DNA of 49,209 nucleotides from Herpetosiphon llansteffanensis (GTDB taxonomy: Bacteria > Chloroflexota > Chloroflexia > Chloroflexales > Herpetosiphonaceae): assembly GCF_003205875.1 (NCBI RefSeq), contig NZ_PUBZ01000102.1, positions 1-49,209 of the forward strand, given 5' to 3'. The notes beneath the pieces are model-generated. The model was not told the DNA's origin, did no database searches, and saw only the letters and a program-made list of their open reading frames with translations. Both the position numbers and the translations under genes were made by a program. The stretch's first letter is position 1, and the number at the start of each line of letters is the position of its first letter. Below are positions 8,733-16,568 of this stretch, piece by piece.

Positions 8733-9365
8733 ATGCGGCAGTGGTGGCTATGGGTGGAATTATTGGCTTTATTTGGTGGTGTGCCATTGATGCTGCGCTT
8801 TGCTGTGCCTGCCAGTTGGTGGTTTGGGGTGCTTGGTTTGGCGGCGCTGGGGTCGTGGTTTTGGTTGCGGCGGCGCGGCGTGCCAATTGGGCTGTGGCAA
8901 GAGCGCTTGAATCCGCGCGAAAAACATAATCTTTGGCGCTTGCTTCGGCGCTTTGGGCTGGCAAGTCTGCTGGCGGTGCTGTTGGTATGGCTCTGGCAAC
9001 CAGCCAATTTATTCAATTTGCCGCGCCAGGAACCATGGGCTTGGCTGATTATTATTGTGGCGTACCCGATTGTTTCGGTGTATATTCAAGAATTGGTTTT
9101 TCGGGGCTTGTTTTTCGAGCGCTACCGCGATTTGCTGAGTGCTGATTGGCTGTTGTTGCTCAATGCTGTAGTGTTTGGCTGGGCGCATATTATTTTTCGC
9201 AATCCCTACGCTGTAATCTTGACGATTATCGGCGGCTGGCTGTTTGGTGATACCTATCGTAAAACCCGTTCGCTGCGCTTGGTGTGTTTGGAGCATGCCT
9301 TGTATGGTAATTTGATGTTTACGGTTGGGCTAGGGCATTATTTTTTCAGTCGTGGCTTGGGCTAA
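8733..9365 (+). CDS. CPBP-family intramembrane protease-like protein
   Basis: About 210 residues with four to six hydrophobic helices, an integral membrane protein of the CPBP/Abi (Rce1-like) family. Three catalytic motifs can be traced: motif 1 reads QELVFR rather than EExxxR, motif 2 is FGWAH (FxxxH), motif 3 is HALYGN (HxxxN). The first Glu of motif 1 is therefore Gln. ATG 8733 is preferred because A-rich AAAAGG ends 9 bases upstream; ATG 8724 abuts that site. The 3-prime end overlaps the converging sensor kinase gene by 20 bases. Substrate unknown. Confidence 0.82.
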   Translation: MRQWWLWVELLALFGGVPLMLRFAVPASWWFGVLGLAALGSWFWLRRRGVPIGLWQERLNPREKHNLWRLLRRFGLASLLAVLLVWLWQPANLFNLPRQEPWAWLIIIVAYPIVSVYIQELVFRGLFFERYRDLLSADWLLLLNAVVFGWAHIIFRNPYAVILTIIGGWLFGDTYRKTRSLRLVCLEHALYGNLMFTVGLGHYFFSRGLG

Positions 9366-11346
9366 GTGGCAATATGATGTGAAAATTGCTGCCCTTGCCA
9401 AGCGTGCTTTCAACCGTAATTGTGCCAGCGTGAGCCTCGATAATTTGCTTAACAATCGCTAAGCCCAAACCACGCCCGCCAGTATCGCGATTGCGCGAGG
9501 CATCGGCGCGATAGAAACGCTCGAAAATATGCGCTAGATCATGGGCTGCAATACCCTCGCCAGTATCCTGAATGTGCAGGCTAATCTGCTCTTGATCGCT
9601 GGTGCAGTTGAGCACAATGCGGCCATTGGCTGGGGTATGGCGAATTGCATTTTTGAGCAGATTGCCCAAGGCTTGCACAATGCGCGTGCGATCAACAGCG
9701 ATGCTTGGCAGTGGCTGTTCGATCGTTAGTTCGAATTGAATGCCCGCGTTGAGTGCAGGCTGTTGCCAACGCTGGTGCGTTTCGCGCAACAACTGAGCAA
9801 AATCAAGCATTGTTTGGTTAAAATCGAGGCTCTGCGACTCAGTTTTGAGCAGCAAGGTTAAATCATCAAGCAAACTAACGATCAATTTAATCTCATGTTC
9901 AACGTGATGTGCAGCCTCGTCGGCGCTTTGTAGCTCGTCAGCCAAGCCTTCCATTTCAAGCTGAATCACGCTGAGCGGCGTATGCAATTCGTGGGTCAAA
10001 TCGTGAATTAAGCGGGTTTGCAGCATGCGCTGTTGGGCTAGCGAATTGGCCATATGATTGAAGGCACTGCTCATTTGGCCAAGCTCATCGTGCGAACGAA
10101 TTGGCACTTGGGTTTGCCAATTGCCAGCAATAATGTGCTTGGTGGCTTGAGTTAATGCCAAAACTGGCGCAGTAATCGTGCGCACCAGCACAAAGCCCAG
10201 GGCCAAAACAACCATACCAACGATTACGCCGCTGATAATTAATGCATGGCCTGTGCTGCGTAAAAATGCGCCTTGTTGCTCGGTATAAGCGTGGGTTCCA
10301 GTCACCATCAAGGCCGAGCCAATCAATTCGTTGCTAATTAAATCGTAGAGTGGAATCGCATGTTGGCGCAGATCGGCGGCTAATTGCTGATCATGGTTGA
10401 GTTGCTGAGCGCTATCATAGGCCACATTACCTGCTGGATCGAGAATAATCAGCCGTTCATCGCCATGCAACACCGCTTGCAAGGCCCATTGTAGCAACAA
10501 ACTATCGTGGTGAGCAAAACCAAACTGTTGCGTAATTGGTCGATGCAGTGCTTGGGGATCGATAAAATTCCAGGCCGATTCAACGATCATTGGCAATTCA
10601 TTCAAAATGCTGCTCAGCGAGATACTGGACATCGATTTGAGCCGTTCAAGTTCGGCGGCAACGATAGTTTGCACCAGCGCTTTTGGTTCGGTTTGGTAGT
10701 TTTGCGCCAAGGCCACAAAACCTTGGGGATGCGTCAAGCCTTGCTGAATCTCACTTGGGCTGGCAGCTAGCTTTTTTTGAATCAGATTAAGCCAATCAGG
10801 GCTGGTTTGATATTCTACAAAATAACGAATTTGCGATTTTAGCGCCGTGTCAGCGCCTATCGCCGGAACTCCAGCCATGGCGAAGGTCATTGGCATGGTG
10901 GCATGCGGCAGTTGAATTTGCTCAAGGCTTACGATCAAATCTTCAGGATTAAGATTATGCGCAATCGCCACGCTTTCGATACTGCCCGCGCTGCCAACCT
11001 CAACTTGCAAATGTTCAGGGCTGATGCCAATTGCCTCGGCGCTCTGTTGCCAAAGTTGGCCGCTACTGACGCTGATTAATGCTGGTGCAAGCGGCATGGT
11101 AACGGTTTGGCTGAGCGCTTCACTTTGTTCTAATAACGCTGGCAGCGCCGACCAATCGGCATTATAGGCATGGCTGGCTTCGAGCCATGGCGCAAGTTGG
11201 GCGGTGCGCATTTGGCTTTGGTCGCCAACAAAAATATCGAAGCGCTGCGTTGTAAGCAAATAGGCGCTTAGCCCGCTCAACAAGAGTGTTGCCCCAATGA
11301 CGAGGCCAAATGCTGCACCCAATTTCCAACGTACTGATCGAAGCAT
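9346..11346 (-). CDS. Membrane sensor histidine kinase with duplicated extracytoplasmic helical domain
   Basis: 666 residues. A first membrane helix (about 10-32), a large extracytoplasmic region (35-365), a second helix (about 367-389), HAMP (390-440), HisKA with phospho-acceptor His in HDLTHELHTPL (about 452), and an ATPase domain with NLLKNAIRH (562-570), DTGEGIA (594-600) and GGRGLGLA (623-630). The extracytoplasmic part carries two copies of a helical module (about 97-143 and 184-262) that is also found once in the secreted protein at 12108-12932. It lies 14 bases after the response regulator gene in the same operon. The ligand is unknown; the shared module suggests that it senses, or competes with, the secreted protein. 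Confidence 0.93.
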   Translation of the reverse strand: MLRSVRWKLGAAFGLVIGATLLLSGLSAYLLTTQRFDIFVGDQSQMRTAQLAPWLEASHAYNADWSALPALLEQSEALSQTVTMPLAPALISVSSGQLWQQSAEAIGISPEHLQVEVGSAGSIESVAIAHNLNPEDLIVSLEQIQLPHATMPMTFAMAGVPAIGADTALKSQIRYFVEYQTSPDWLNLIQKKLAASPSEIQQGLTHPQGFVALAQNYQTEPKALVQTIVAAELERLKSMSSISLSSILNELPMIVESAWNFIDPQALHRPITQQFGFAHHDSLLLQWALQAVLHGDERLIILDPAGNVAYDSAQQLNHDQQLAADLRQHAIPLYDLISNELIGSALMVTGTHAYTEQQGAFLRSTGHALIISGVIVGMVVLALGFVLVRTITAPVLALTQATKHIIAGNWQTQVPIRSHDELGQMSSAFNHMANSLAQQRMLQTRLIHDLTHELHTPLSVIQLEMEGLADELQSADEAAHHVEHEIKLIVSLLDDLTLLLKTESQSLDFNQTMLDFAQLLRETHQRWQQPALNAGIQFELTIEQPLPSIAVDRTRIVQALGNLLKNAIRHTPANGRIVLNCTSDQEQISLHIQDTGEGIAAHDLAHIFERFYRADASRNRDTGGRGLGLAIVKQIIEAHAGTITVESTLGKGSNFHIILPLSPSHD

Positions 11347-11360
11347 AGCACCCTACCAAA

Positions 11361-12038
11361 TTAATCAACGAATTTATAGCCAAGCCCATACACGGTAATA
11401 ATATATTGTGGATTGGTGCGATCGTGTTCGATGCGCTGGCGCAAACGGGCAATATGCGCATCGAGCGAGCGATCAAAGCCAGCATAATCACCAGCAAAGA
11501 CTGCCTCAAGCAATTGTTCGCGGCTGAGAATTTGGTTGGGGTGGCGCATAAAGGTTGCCAGCAAGGCTAATTGAATTTTGCTCAATTCGACAGGCTGGCG
11601 ATTGACCATGCATTGATGCTGGGTCAAATCAAGCTCAATCAGGCCGCGTTTGAGGGTTTGGCTTGGTTGCATCGGCTGACTACGGCGTAAGACTGCCCGC
11701 ACACGGGCCACCAATTCGCGGGCGTTGAAGGGCTTGCCTACATAATCATCGGCCCCAAGCTCTAGGCCCTGAATTCGTTCTTCGTCGCTGCTACGCGCAG
11801 TTACCATAATAATTGGCGTATTGTTGATTTGGCGAATGGCCTTGAACACCGCGAGGCCATCCAATTTGGGCAACATTAAATCTAAAACGACTAAACTTGG
11901 CTGATGCTGCTGCACCAAAGCCAAGCCAGTCAGGCCATCGCTTGCCAAATAAGTTGCAAAACCAGCTTGCTCAAGATACAACTGCATCCAATGGGCAATC
12001 CGTTCTTCATCCTCAATAATCACGATTAATTCCGCCAT
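11361..12038 (-). CDS. OmpR-family response regulator
   Basis: 225 residues: receiver domain with the acidic pair in IEDEE (about 9-11), phospho-acceptor Asp53 in LVVLDLMLPK, Thr in MVTARSS and Lys in GKPFN, then a winged-helix DNA-binding domain ending in YIITVYGLGYKFVD. Cognate partner of the kinase 14 bases downstream. AAGGAAG stands 5 bases before the ATG. It follows the secreted-protein gene after a hairpin at 12064-12103, so the three may form one regulon. Confidence 0.95.
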   Translation of the reverse strand: MAELIVIIEDEERIAHWMQLYLEQAGFATYLASDGLTGLALVQQHQPSLVVLDLMLPKLDGLAVFKAIRQINNTPIIMVTARSSDEERIQGLELGADDYVGKPFNARELVARVRAVLRRSQPMQPSQTLKRGLIELDLTQHQCMVNRQPVELSKIQLALLATFMRHPNQILSREQLLEAVFAGDYAGFDRSLDAHIARLRQRIEHDRTNPQYIITVYGLGYKFVD

Positions 12039-12063
12039 AGTGCTTCCTTCGCCTGCAATGAAG

Positions 12064-12103
12064 TTGGCTGGTTGCAGGCGTGGTATCTACTGCAACCAGC
12101 CAA
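12064..12103. other. 14-bp perfect hairpin between secreted-protein gene and response regulator
   Basis: Arms 12064-12077 (TTGGCTGGTTGCAG) and 12090-12103 match exactly around a 12-base loop. It starts 4 bases past the stop of the secreted-protein gene. There is no U-tract on the minus strand, so it could be a leaky terminator or an mRNA-stabilising structure that sets a different expression level for the secreted protein and the two-component pair. Confidence 0.65.
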
Positions 12104-12107
12104 TGAT

Positions 12108-12932
12108 TTAGCGACTTGGTTCGGTTACTGGTTCGAGTGGCAAGGCTGGGATTGCTTCAACGGCTTCGCATTCGACAGCTTCTTCAACGCTTTCGGTTGT
12201 ACCAGCAGCGTCATCAGCAATCTTGAAGCATTGAACGCCTTCGCCAGCAACAAAACTTGGCACATTGCTCACAAAATGCTCAATCATGGTGGGCAAATCG
12301 TTGGTAAAGAGTTCAGCATCTTCGGCGTTTAGTTCGCCATCAGCCACCAATTGATTGATGTTGGCGGTTTCAGCAGCCACAATTGCATCGATAACCGCCT
12401 GCTTACTTACCCCGTTGGCTGCTGCTTGATCGGCAATGCTTTGCTCAGCTTCGATGCCTGCGTGCAGTTCTTCGCTGCTAATGCCAATGGTTGCGGCGGC
12501 TAGCTCAAACCAATCGATGCCAGCGACTGCGCCAATTGCCACAACCGTTCCACATTCGCCTTCAGCAGTTTCTGCATTGATCGTCACAAATGGCTTGGTG
12601 ATTTGCTCACTGGTTGCTTCGGTCGTTGTTTTAAGCTGGTCGCTGCTTGCTGCTACACTATGCTGAAGATGCAATGCACCGCCAACAGTTTGTTTATGCA
12701 GTTGCGTTGGCTGGCTCAAATGCTGTTGGCTCATTGCTGAATGATGCAATGGCGCAACCCCAGCCACGCCCGGCACATGACATTCGATGGTAACATCATC
12801 AGCATTTGAACTAACTGTGATGCTATGCACTGGTTGATTGTTGCTGGCCGCCGAAGCCGCATTATTTGTCCAAAGATAGCCGCCACAAGCCAACGAAACA
12901 ACTCCAACCGCCACTGCTAAATGTTTACGCAT
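12108..12932 (-). CDS. Exported protein sharing the sensor-kinase helical domain
   Basis: 274 residues. N-terminal signal or anchor MRKHLAVAVG followed by a hydrophobic stretch and AASAAS, a likely signal-peptidase site near 28-30. The middle (31-135) is Ser/Thr/His-rich and low in hydrophobics. Residues 140-225 match the repeated extracytoplasmic module of the kinase at 9346-11346: IGISSEEL against IGISPEHL, VIDAIVAAE against LVQTIVAAE, NDLPTMIE against NELPMIVE. The C-terminal tail is acidic and Pro-rich. Cys residues at 51, 127, 235 and 254 could form disulphides. AAGGAG 7 bases before ATG 12932 fixes the start. Function unknown; probably a ligand, co-sensor or decoy for the neighbouring kinase. 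Confidence 0.8.
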   Translation of the reverse strand: MRKHLAVAVGVVSLACGGYLWTNNAASAASNNQPVHSITVSSNADDVTIECHVPGVAGVAPLHHSAMSQQHLSQPTQLHKQTVGGALHLQHSVAASSDQLKTTTEATSEQITKPFVTINAETAEGECGTVVAIGAVAGIDWFELAAATIGISSEELHAGIEAEQSIADQAAANGVSKQAVIDAIVAAETANINQLVADGELNAEDAELFTNDLPTMIEHFVSNVPSFVAGEGVQCFKIADDAAGTTESVEEAVECEAVEAIPALPLEPVTEPSR

Positions 12933-13095
12933 GTCCGAACTCCTTGTCAATCACAAATTACTTTCAATGGCGGTACTATAAAAAACAATTGTGATATAAA
13001 TTCGACAATTGGCAACACGAAGTTAATAATTTGATGAGTTGCTGGTGGTTTGTGCTAAGCTTTTGCTAGTGTTTTGTTGATTAAGGAATAACCCA

Positions 13096-14274
13096 ATGGC
13101 GATAGATGTACTGCATTCTGGCTTGACTGAACGCCAGCAAGCCTTTGTTCAACTTGGACGCGACATGGCGGCTCTGGTCAAGCCAACCGCAGCCAAGCAT
13201 GATCAGGCTGCCAGCTTTCCCTTCGAGCATCTGTCGGTAATTTTTGCGGCCAAATACCAGGCCTTGAGCATTCCAACTGCTTTTGGCGGCCATGGAGCTA
13301 GTTTATTTGAGGCAATTTTGGCCCAAGAACAATTGGCCTACGGCGATGGCTCAATTGCCTTGGTTTTGGCAATGCCGATTCATGTGCTTGGCGGGATTAT
13401 CGAAGGTCAGGCGTGGCAACCAAGCCAGATCGAGCGGCTTAGTCGTTTGGTAGTTGAACAGTCGGTTTTGCTCAATTCGGCGGCCAGTGAGCGCGAAATG
13501 GGTAGCCCAGCCCGCGGCGGTTTGTTTGCCACTGCTGCCCAGCCAGTTGCAGCTGGTTGGTTGCTGAATGGCCGCAAAATTTACACAACTGGCGCTCCTG
13601 CATTAACCCATGCCCTGATTAGCGCCACAATTGCCGACACCAGCGATACTGCGATCTTTCTGGTTGATCTCAAGCAGGCAGGCGTGACGATTGAACCAAC
13701 TTGGCATGGCACGGCAATGCGGGCGGCTCGCAACGATGATATTGTGCTTGAAGACGTATTTGTTGCTGAAGCAAATCTTTTGCAACGTCGCCAACCAGGT
13801 TTGGTTGATCCGAGCCGTAGCAATGCTGGGGCTTGGTTTCAATTGAATATCGCGGCGATCTATTTGGGCATTGCCCAAGCTGCCCGCGATGTTGCCAGCA
13901 ACTATGCCCGCGAGCGTCGCCCAACCGCGTTGGCTGGCAAAGCCATTAGCGAGCTAGAATCGATTCAGCGTCAGCTTGGCAAGGTCGAGCAATTGCTGCT
14001 GAGTGCGCGGAGTTTGCTCTATCAAACAGCCCAAATCTGGGAGCAAGCGCCTGCTGAACGCGGCAATTTGCGCACCTTGATTGCTACCACCAAAGCAACA
14101 GCGATTGAGCATGCAGTTGCTGCGGTTGAACAAGCCATGATTGTGGTTGGTGGAGCTTCGCTCTCGCCAGATTTGGCGCTCGAACGCTACGCGCGCGATG
14201 TGCGGGCAGGCCTGTTTCACCCGCCGACCATGGATGCGGCGCTCGTTGGCTTAGGGAGTTGGTTGGTCGAATAA
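13096..14274 (+). CDS. Acyl-CoA dehydrogenase-fold flavoprotein, probably not a classical dehydrogenase
   Basis: 392 residues with the three-part acyl-CoA dehydrogenase fold: helical N-domain (1-120), beta domain with the FAD-contacting segment LNSAASEREMGSP near 129-141 and NGRKIYTTGAP near 157, and the C-terminal helical bundle. At the C-terminus, where classical enzymes have the RDxxxxxIYEGT segment with the catalytic Glu, this protein reads RDVRAGLFHPPTMDAA, with no Glu. That resembles DszC/SfnB-type flavin monooxygenases and related ACAD-like proteins. AAGGAA precedes ATG 13096. Its stop codon abuts that of the converging hydrolase gene. Substrate unknown. Confidence 0.83.
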   Translation: MAIDVLHSGLTERQQAFVQLGRDMAALVKPTAAKHDQAASFPFEHLSVIFAAKYQALSIPTAFGGHGASLFEAILAQEQLAYGDGSIALVLAMPIHVLGGIIEGQAWQPSQIERLSRLVVEQSVLLNSAASEREMGSPARGGLFATAAQPVAAGWLLNGRKIYTTGAPALTHALISATIADTSDTAIFLVDLKQAGVTIEPTWHGTAMRAARNDDIVLEDVFVAEANLLQRRQPGLVDPSRSNAGAWFQLNIAAIYLGIAQAARDVASNYARERRPTALAGKAISELESIQRQLGKVEQLLLSARSLLYQTAQIWEQAPAERGNLRTLIATTKATAIEHAVAAVEQAMIVVGGASLSPDLALERYARDVRAGLFHPPTMDAALVGLGSWLVE

Positions 14275-15066
14275 CTATTTTTGGTGGCGACTAGCCCAGC
14301 CTTCGATCGCATCGGCAACCAACGGCCAAGCTGAGTCAAACATTAAATCATGGGCTGCCTGCGGCACGATAATTAATGGTGCTTGATAGGCATTGGCCAA
14401 CGAACGCTGCTCCGCGAGGGTAAATACGCGATCACGCTCGGCAGCAATCACCATGCTTGGGGTTTTGATTTGGCTTGGTTTGGGTTTATGTATGAGTGCA
14501 TCAAGCAAAACCCTGAGCGATTCGTTGCCAAGTTGGCTGTGGATAGTTTGGGTTTCAGCGGCGGAAGCGTTATCACGTAAAAATAAATATTTTGCCAAGG
14601 CTGGTGTACGCACAAAACTATAGCCATTGGCCGTTGCCAAGGCACGAAACACGACACTTGGTTGCGTGCGCAGGCTGCGCAACGTAAAGCCCAACGGGCC
14701 TGTATGCGGCATGCTGGCCAGCAAAACTGCGGCGGGCAATGGGCGCTGCATGATGGCGTGTTGGACAATATAGCCGCCGAGGCTATGGCCTACGACGATT
14801 GGCGCTGGTTTGAGGGTTTCAACCAGCGCCAGCAAATCGTCGATATAGTGGTTTAAGCCAATTGTGTTGAAATAGCGCGGCATACTGCTGTAGCCATGGC
14901 CGCGTAAACTCAGCGTATGCACCACAAAGCCGCGTTCGGCAAAATCGTGAGCGGCATTATCCCAGCACCAAGCACCATGCCAAGCGCCGTGGAGCAGCAC
15001 CAACGGTCGCTGATACAACAGCGTTTTCGGTTGGTAGCAACGATGTTCAAGCGTGTTGCTGGTCAT
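14275..15066 (-). CDS. Alpha/beta hydrolase
   Basis: 263 residues of the alpha/beta-hydrolase fold: oxyanion segment LLHGAWHGAWCWD (about 24-36), nucleophile Ser95 in VVGHSLGGY, acidic residue near AAERDRVF, and His in QAAHDLMFDS near the end. It resembles esterase/salicylate-esterase type hydrolases. The ATG at 15066 is preferred: GAGGAAG lies just upstream and the homologous fold begins about 20 residues in; the longer open frame to 15321 is only the out-of-frame reading of the upstream gene. Overlaps that gene by 20 bases, so the two are coupled. Substrate unknown. Confidence 0.88.
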   Translation of the reverse strand: MTSNTLEHRCYQPKTLLYQRPLVLLHGAWHGAWCWDNAAHDFAERGFVVHTLSLRGHGYSSMPRYFNTIGLNHYIDDLLALVETLKPAPIVVGHSLGGYIVQHAIMQRPLPAAVLLASMPHTGPLGFTLRSLRTQPSVVFRALATANGYSFVRTPALAKYLFLRDNASAAETQTIHSQLGNESLRVLLDALIHKPKPSQIKTPSMVIAAERDRVFTLAEQRSLANAYQAPLIIVPQAAHDLMFDSAWPLVADAIEGWASRHQK

Positions 15067-15679
15067 TGGCTTCCTCTTGCGCCGCAGCCCGATCCCGTTC
15101 TTCGCGGATGAGCCGCAAGGTTGTGGTTTTATCATCGAGCGCATGGAAAATTGCCTGCATGATAACGGTATCAGTTGGGTCAAGATCTGCCAAAAGCCGT
15201 TGGCGATTGCTGTCGCCTGCAACCAGCAAACGGATGCGTTGAGCGAGTGCTTGCCATTGAGTTTGCGCTTCAAGCTGCGGCAAGAAGCCATCAAGGTCGG
15301 TGTAGGCGTGCTGAACTCCAAAGTAGGCGGCGGCTACGGTTAAGATAATTGGCCGCCATTCGCCGATCAGTTTGCTCAAACGCGCTTCTTCTAGGTCGGG
15401 CGTTTGGCTGACCGCCACCAAAATGGCCTGCACAATGGCTGCACTATTGGTATCGAGGCCAGCGCTGAGTTGGGCGAAATCGCGTTCGCCCGCCCAAATC
15501 CGTTCAACCGCAGCCTGAATAATCCAGCCGTTGTTATCAATTTGGGGCAATAAAAACTCGACCTCGGCGCGGCGCGTCTCGTCGCCATGGGCAATCGCGG
15601 CGATGACCTCAATTAATGGGGCAAAATGGGCAACCGCATCGCTGGTAGCGCGTTCAAAGGTCGGGTGTAGATCGAGCAT
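15047..15679 (-). CDS. Helical protein of unknown function
   Basis: 210 residues, predicted almost entirely alpha-helical, acidic, with no signal or membrane segment. The segment WIIQAAVERIWAGERD followed by SAGLD and AAIVQAIL recalls a C-terminal module I have seen on Chloroflexi TPR-type proteins, but I cannot name a family. The start at ATG 15679 has AAGGA 8 bases upstream. It is the first gene of an operon with the hydrolase, transcribed from a near-consensus promoter at 15754-15783. Confidence 0.75.
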   Translation of the reverse strand: MLDLHPTFERATSDAVAHFAPLIEVIAAIAHGDETRRAEVEFLLPQIDNNGWIIQAAVERIWAGERDFAQLSAGLDTNSAAIVQAILVAVSQTPDLEEARLSKLIGEWRPIILTVAAAYFGVQHAYTDLDGFLPQLEAQTQWQALAQRIRLLVAGDSNRQRLLADLDPTDTVIMQAIFHALDDKTTTLRLIREERDRAAAQEEANDQQHA

Positions 15680-15710
15680 GTCGAATATCCTTACTAGTAG
15701 TGAACAACAC

Positions 15711-15750
15711 AAGAGCCTTGGTTCGCTGCACGAGTCCAATCAAGGCTCTG
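15711..15750 (-). other. Leader hairpin at the 5-prime end of the hypothetical/hydrolase mRNA
   Basis: AGAGCCTTG (15712-15720) pairs with CAAGGCTCT (15741-15749) across a 20-base loop. Given the promoter just upstream, the stem would form almost at the 5-prime end of the transcript, where such hairpins protect mRNA; weak attenuation is the other reading because a U-rich TTGTGTTGTT follows. Confidence 0.5.
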
Positions 15751-15753
15751 TGT

Positions 15754-15783
15754 ATAATAGGCGATTGAGTGACTTTGTGTCAA
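15754..15783 (-). promoter_or_regulatory. Promoter of the 15.0-15.7 kb operon
   Basis: Minus strand: -35 TTGACA (15783-15778), 18-base spacer, -10 TATTAT (15759-15754). Predicted by eye; near-consensus housekeeping type. Confidence 0.65.
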
Positions 15784-15804
15784 TATAACACCTATTAAGA
15801 ACAA

Positions 15805-15845
15805 TAAAACAACGAGCCATCCTCATTGATGCCTCGTCGTTTGTA
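15805..15845 (-). terminator. Terminator after the CBM48 gene
   Basis: AACGACGAG (15841-15833 on the minus strand) pairs with CTCGTTGTT (15816-15808), one G-U pair, followed by TTATTG. Placed 7 bases or so past the stop of the CBM48 gene. Confidence 0.55.
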
Positions 15846-15851
15846 GCTGGT

Positions 15852-16136
15852 TTAAGTGTAGACCACCGAATTCGCACCGCCAAACTCGTTTGGCTCGTAA
15901 CGATCAGCGCTCCAATCGTTGAGCCAGCGTCCATCGGCAAGATAGCGATACTGGTAACTGTGATTGGGTGGCAGATCCATGGTGGTACTCCAGCCTTCCC
16001 CGGAACGCAACAGCGGGGTCGCCGTTTCGCTCCAATTATTGAACTCGCCAACAAGCGTGATCGTCTGGGCGGTGAGTGGGGCTGGGATGTTGAAGGTTAC
16101 CCTCACGACCGTACCCTCGAGGCGTTTCTTCAGCAT
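15852..16136 (-). CDS. Small isoamylase/CBM48 (early-set) domain protein
   Basis: 94 residues forming one carbohydrate-binding CBM48/AMPK-beta-like early-set domain: RVTFNIPAP, LVGEFNNWSE, W-containing SGEGWSTTMDL, YQYRYLADGRWLNDW and the final YEPNEFGGANSVV are the standard strand pattern of glycogen-binding domains. As in many free-standing bacterial examples, no catalytic domain is attached. It may bind glycogen or a glucan in the cytoplasm. ATG 16136 is chosen over upstream starts because GGAG lies 8-9 bases before it. Confidence 0.9.
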   Translation of the reverse strand: MLKKRLEGTVVRVTFNIPAPLTAQTITLVGEFNNWSETATPLLRSGEGWSTTMDLPPNHSYQYRYLADGRWLNDWSADRYEPNEFGGANSVVYT

Positions 16137-16139
16137 TAG

Positions 16140-16469
16140 GGCACTCCTTTGTGCGTTACAAAAATACAACGGCTTCGTTGCATTTCCTCTGCGTCCGAAT
16201 CCTTGTATCTACCATCCTACTCGGCTTTCAAAGCAAGATCAATACCCAAAGCATTGGCATTTCCTAAGAAATCTAGGCCATCTTGGTCTGTACTACATAG
16301 GACTAAAGAGCTAGCACCGATGCTTGCGATTTTAGGCGATCGGCTTCACCTCTGCGAGGAATTGACGTGGTTCGATCTGACCTGCTTTGAGCTGTTCAAA
16401 GAGCGCCAAATTGTCTTGACGCATAATCTGTTGTTGAAAAGAGGCAATTCGCGAATCTAGGCTATGCAC
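16140..16469. other. Gene-free gap upstream of the CBM48 and cold-shock genes
   Basis: About 330 bases separate the divergent CBM48 gene and the cold-shock promoter. Short open frames here lack ribosome sites and family resemblance. I see no repeat or RNA structure that I can support. Confidence 0.5.
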
Positions 16470-16507
16470 TTGACAAGGTATCTATTTAATGATACTTTGT
16501 ATCATTA
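16470..16507 (+). promoter_or_regulatory. Promoter with a perfect palindromic operator before the cold-shock-domain gene
   Basis: TTGACA at 16470-16475 and a TACTTT-like -10 at 16493-16498 (17-base spacer). A perfect inverted repeat TAATGATAC-TTT-GTATCATTA (16487-16507) covers the -10 region, as expected for a repressor site. The regulator is unknown; no repressor gene is adjacent. Confidence 0.6.
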
Positions 16508-16568
16508 TAAAACGTGATTCGGCACCTGGTTTATGCCGAGCACCAATTCCAACATGGAGACCTGGGTT

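Noticed and set aside
15067-15321. Extension of the alpha/beta hydrolase by 85 residues
   Set aside because: It is the other frame of the upstream gene, and ATG 15066 has its own ribosome site.
16149-16460. 103-codon frame before the cold-shock gene
   Set aside because: No ribosome site, no motif, and mixed composition typical of non-coding sequence.
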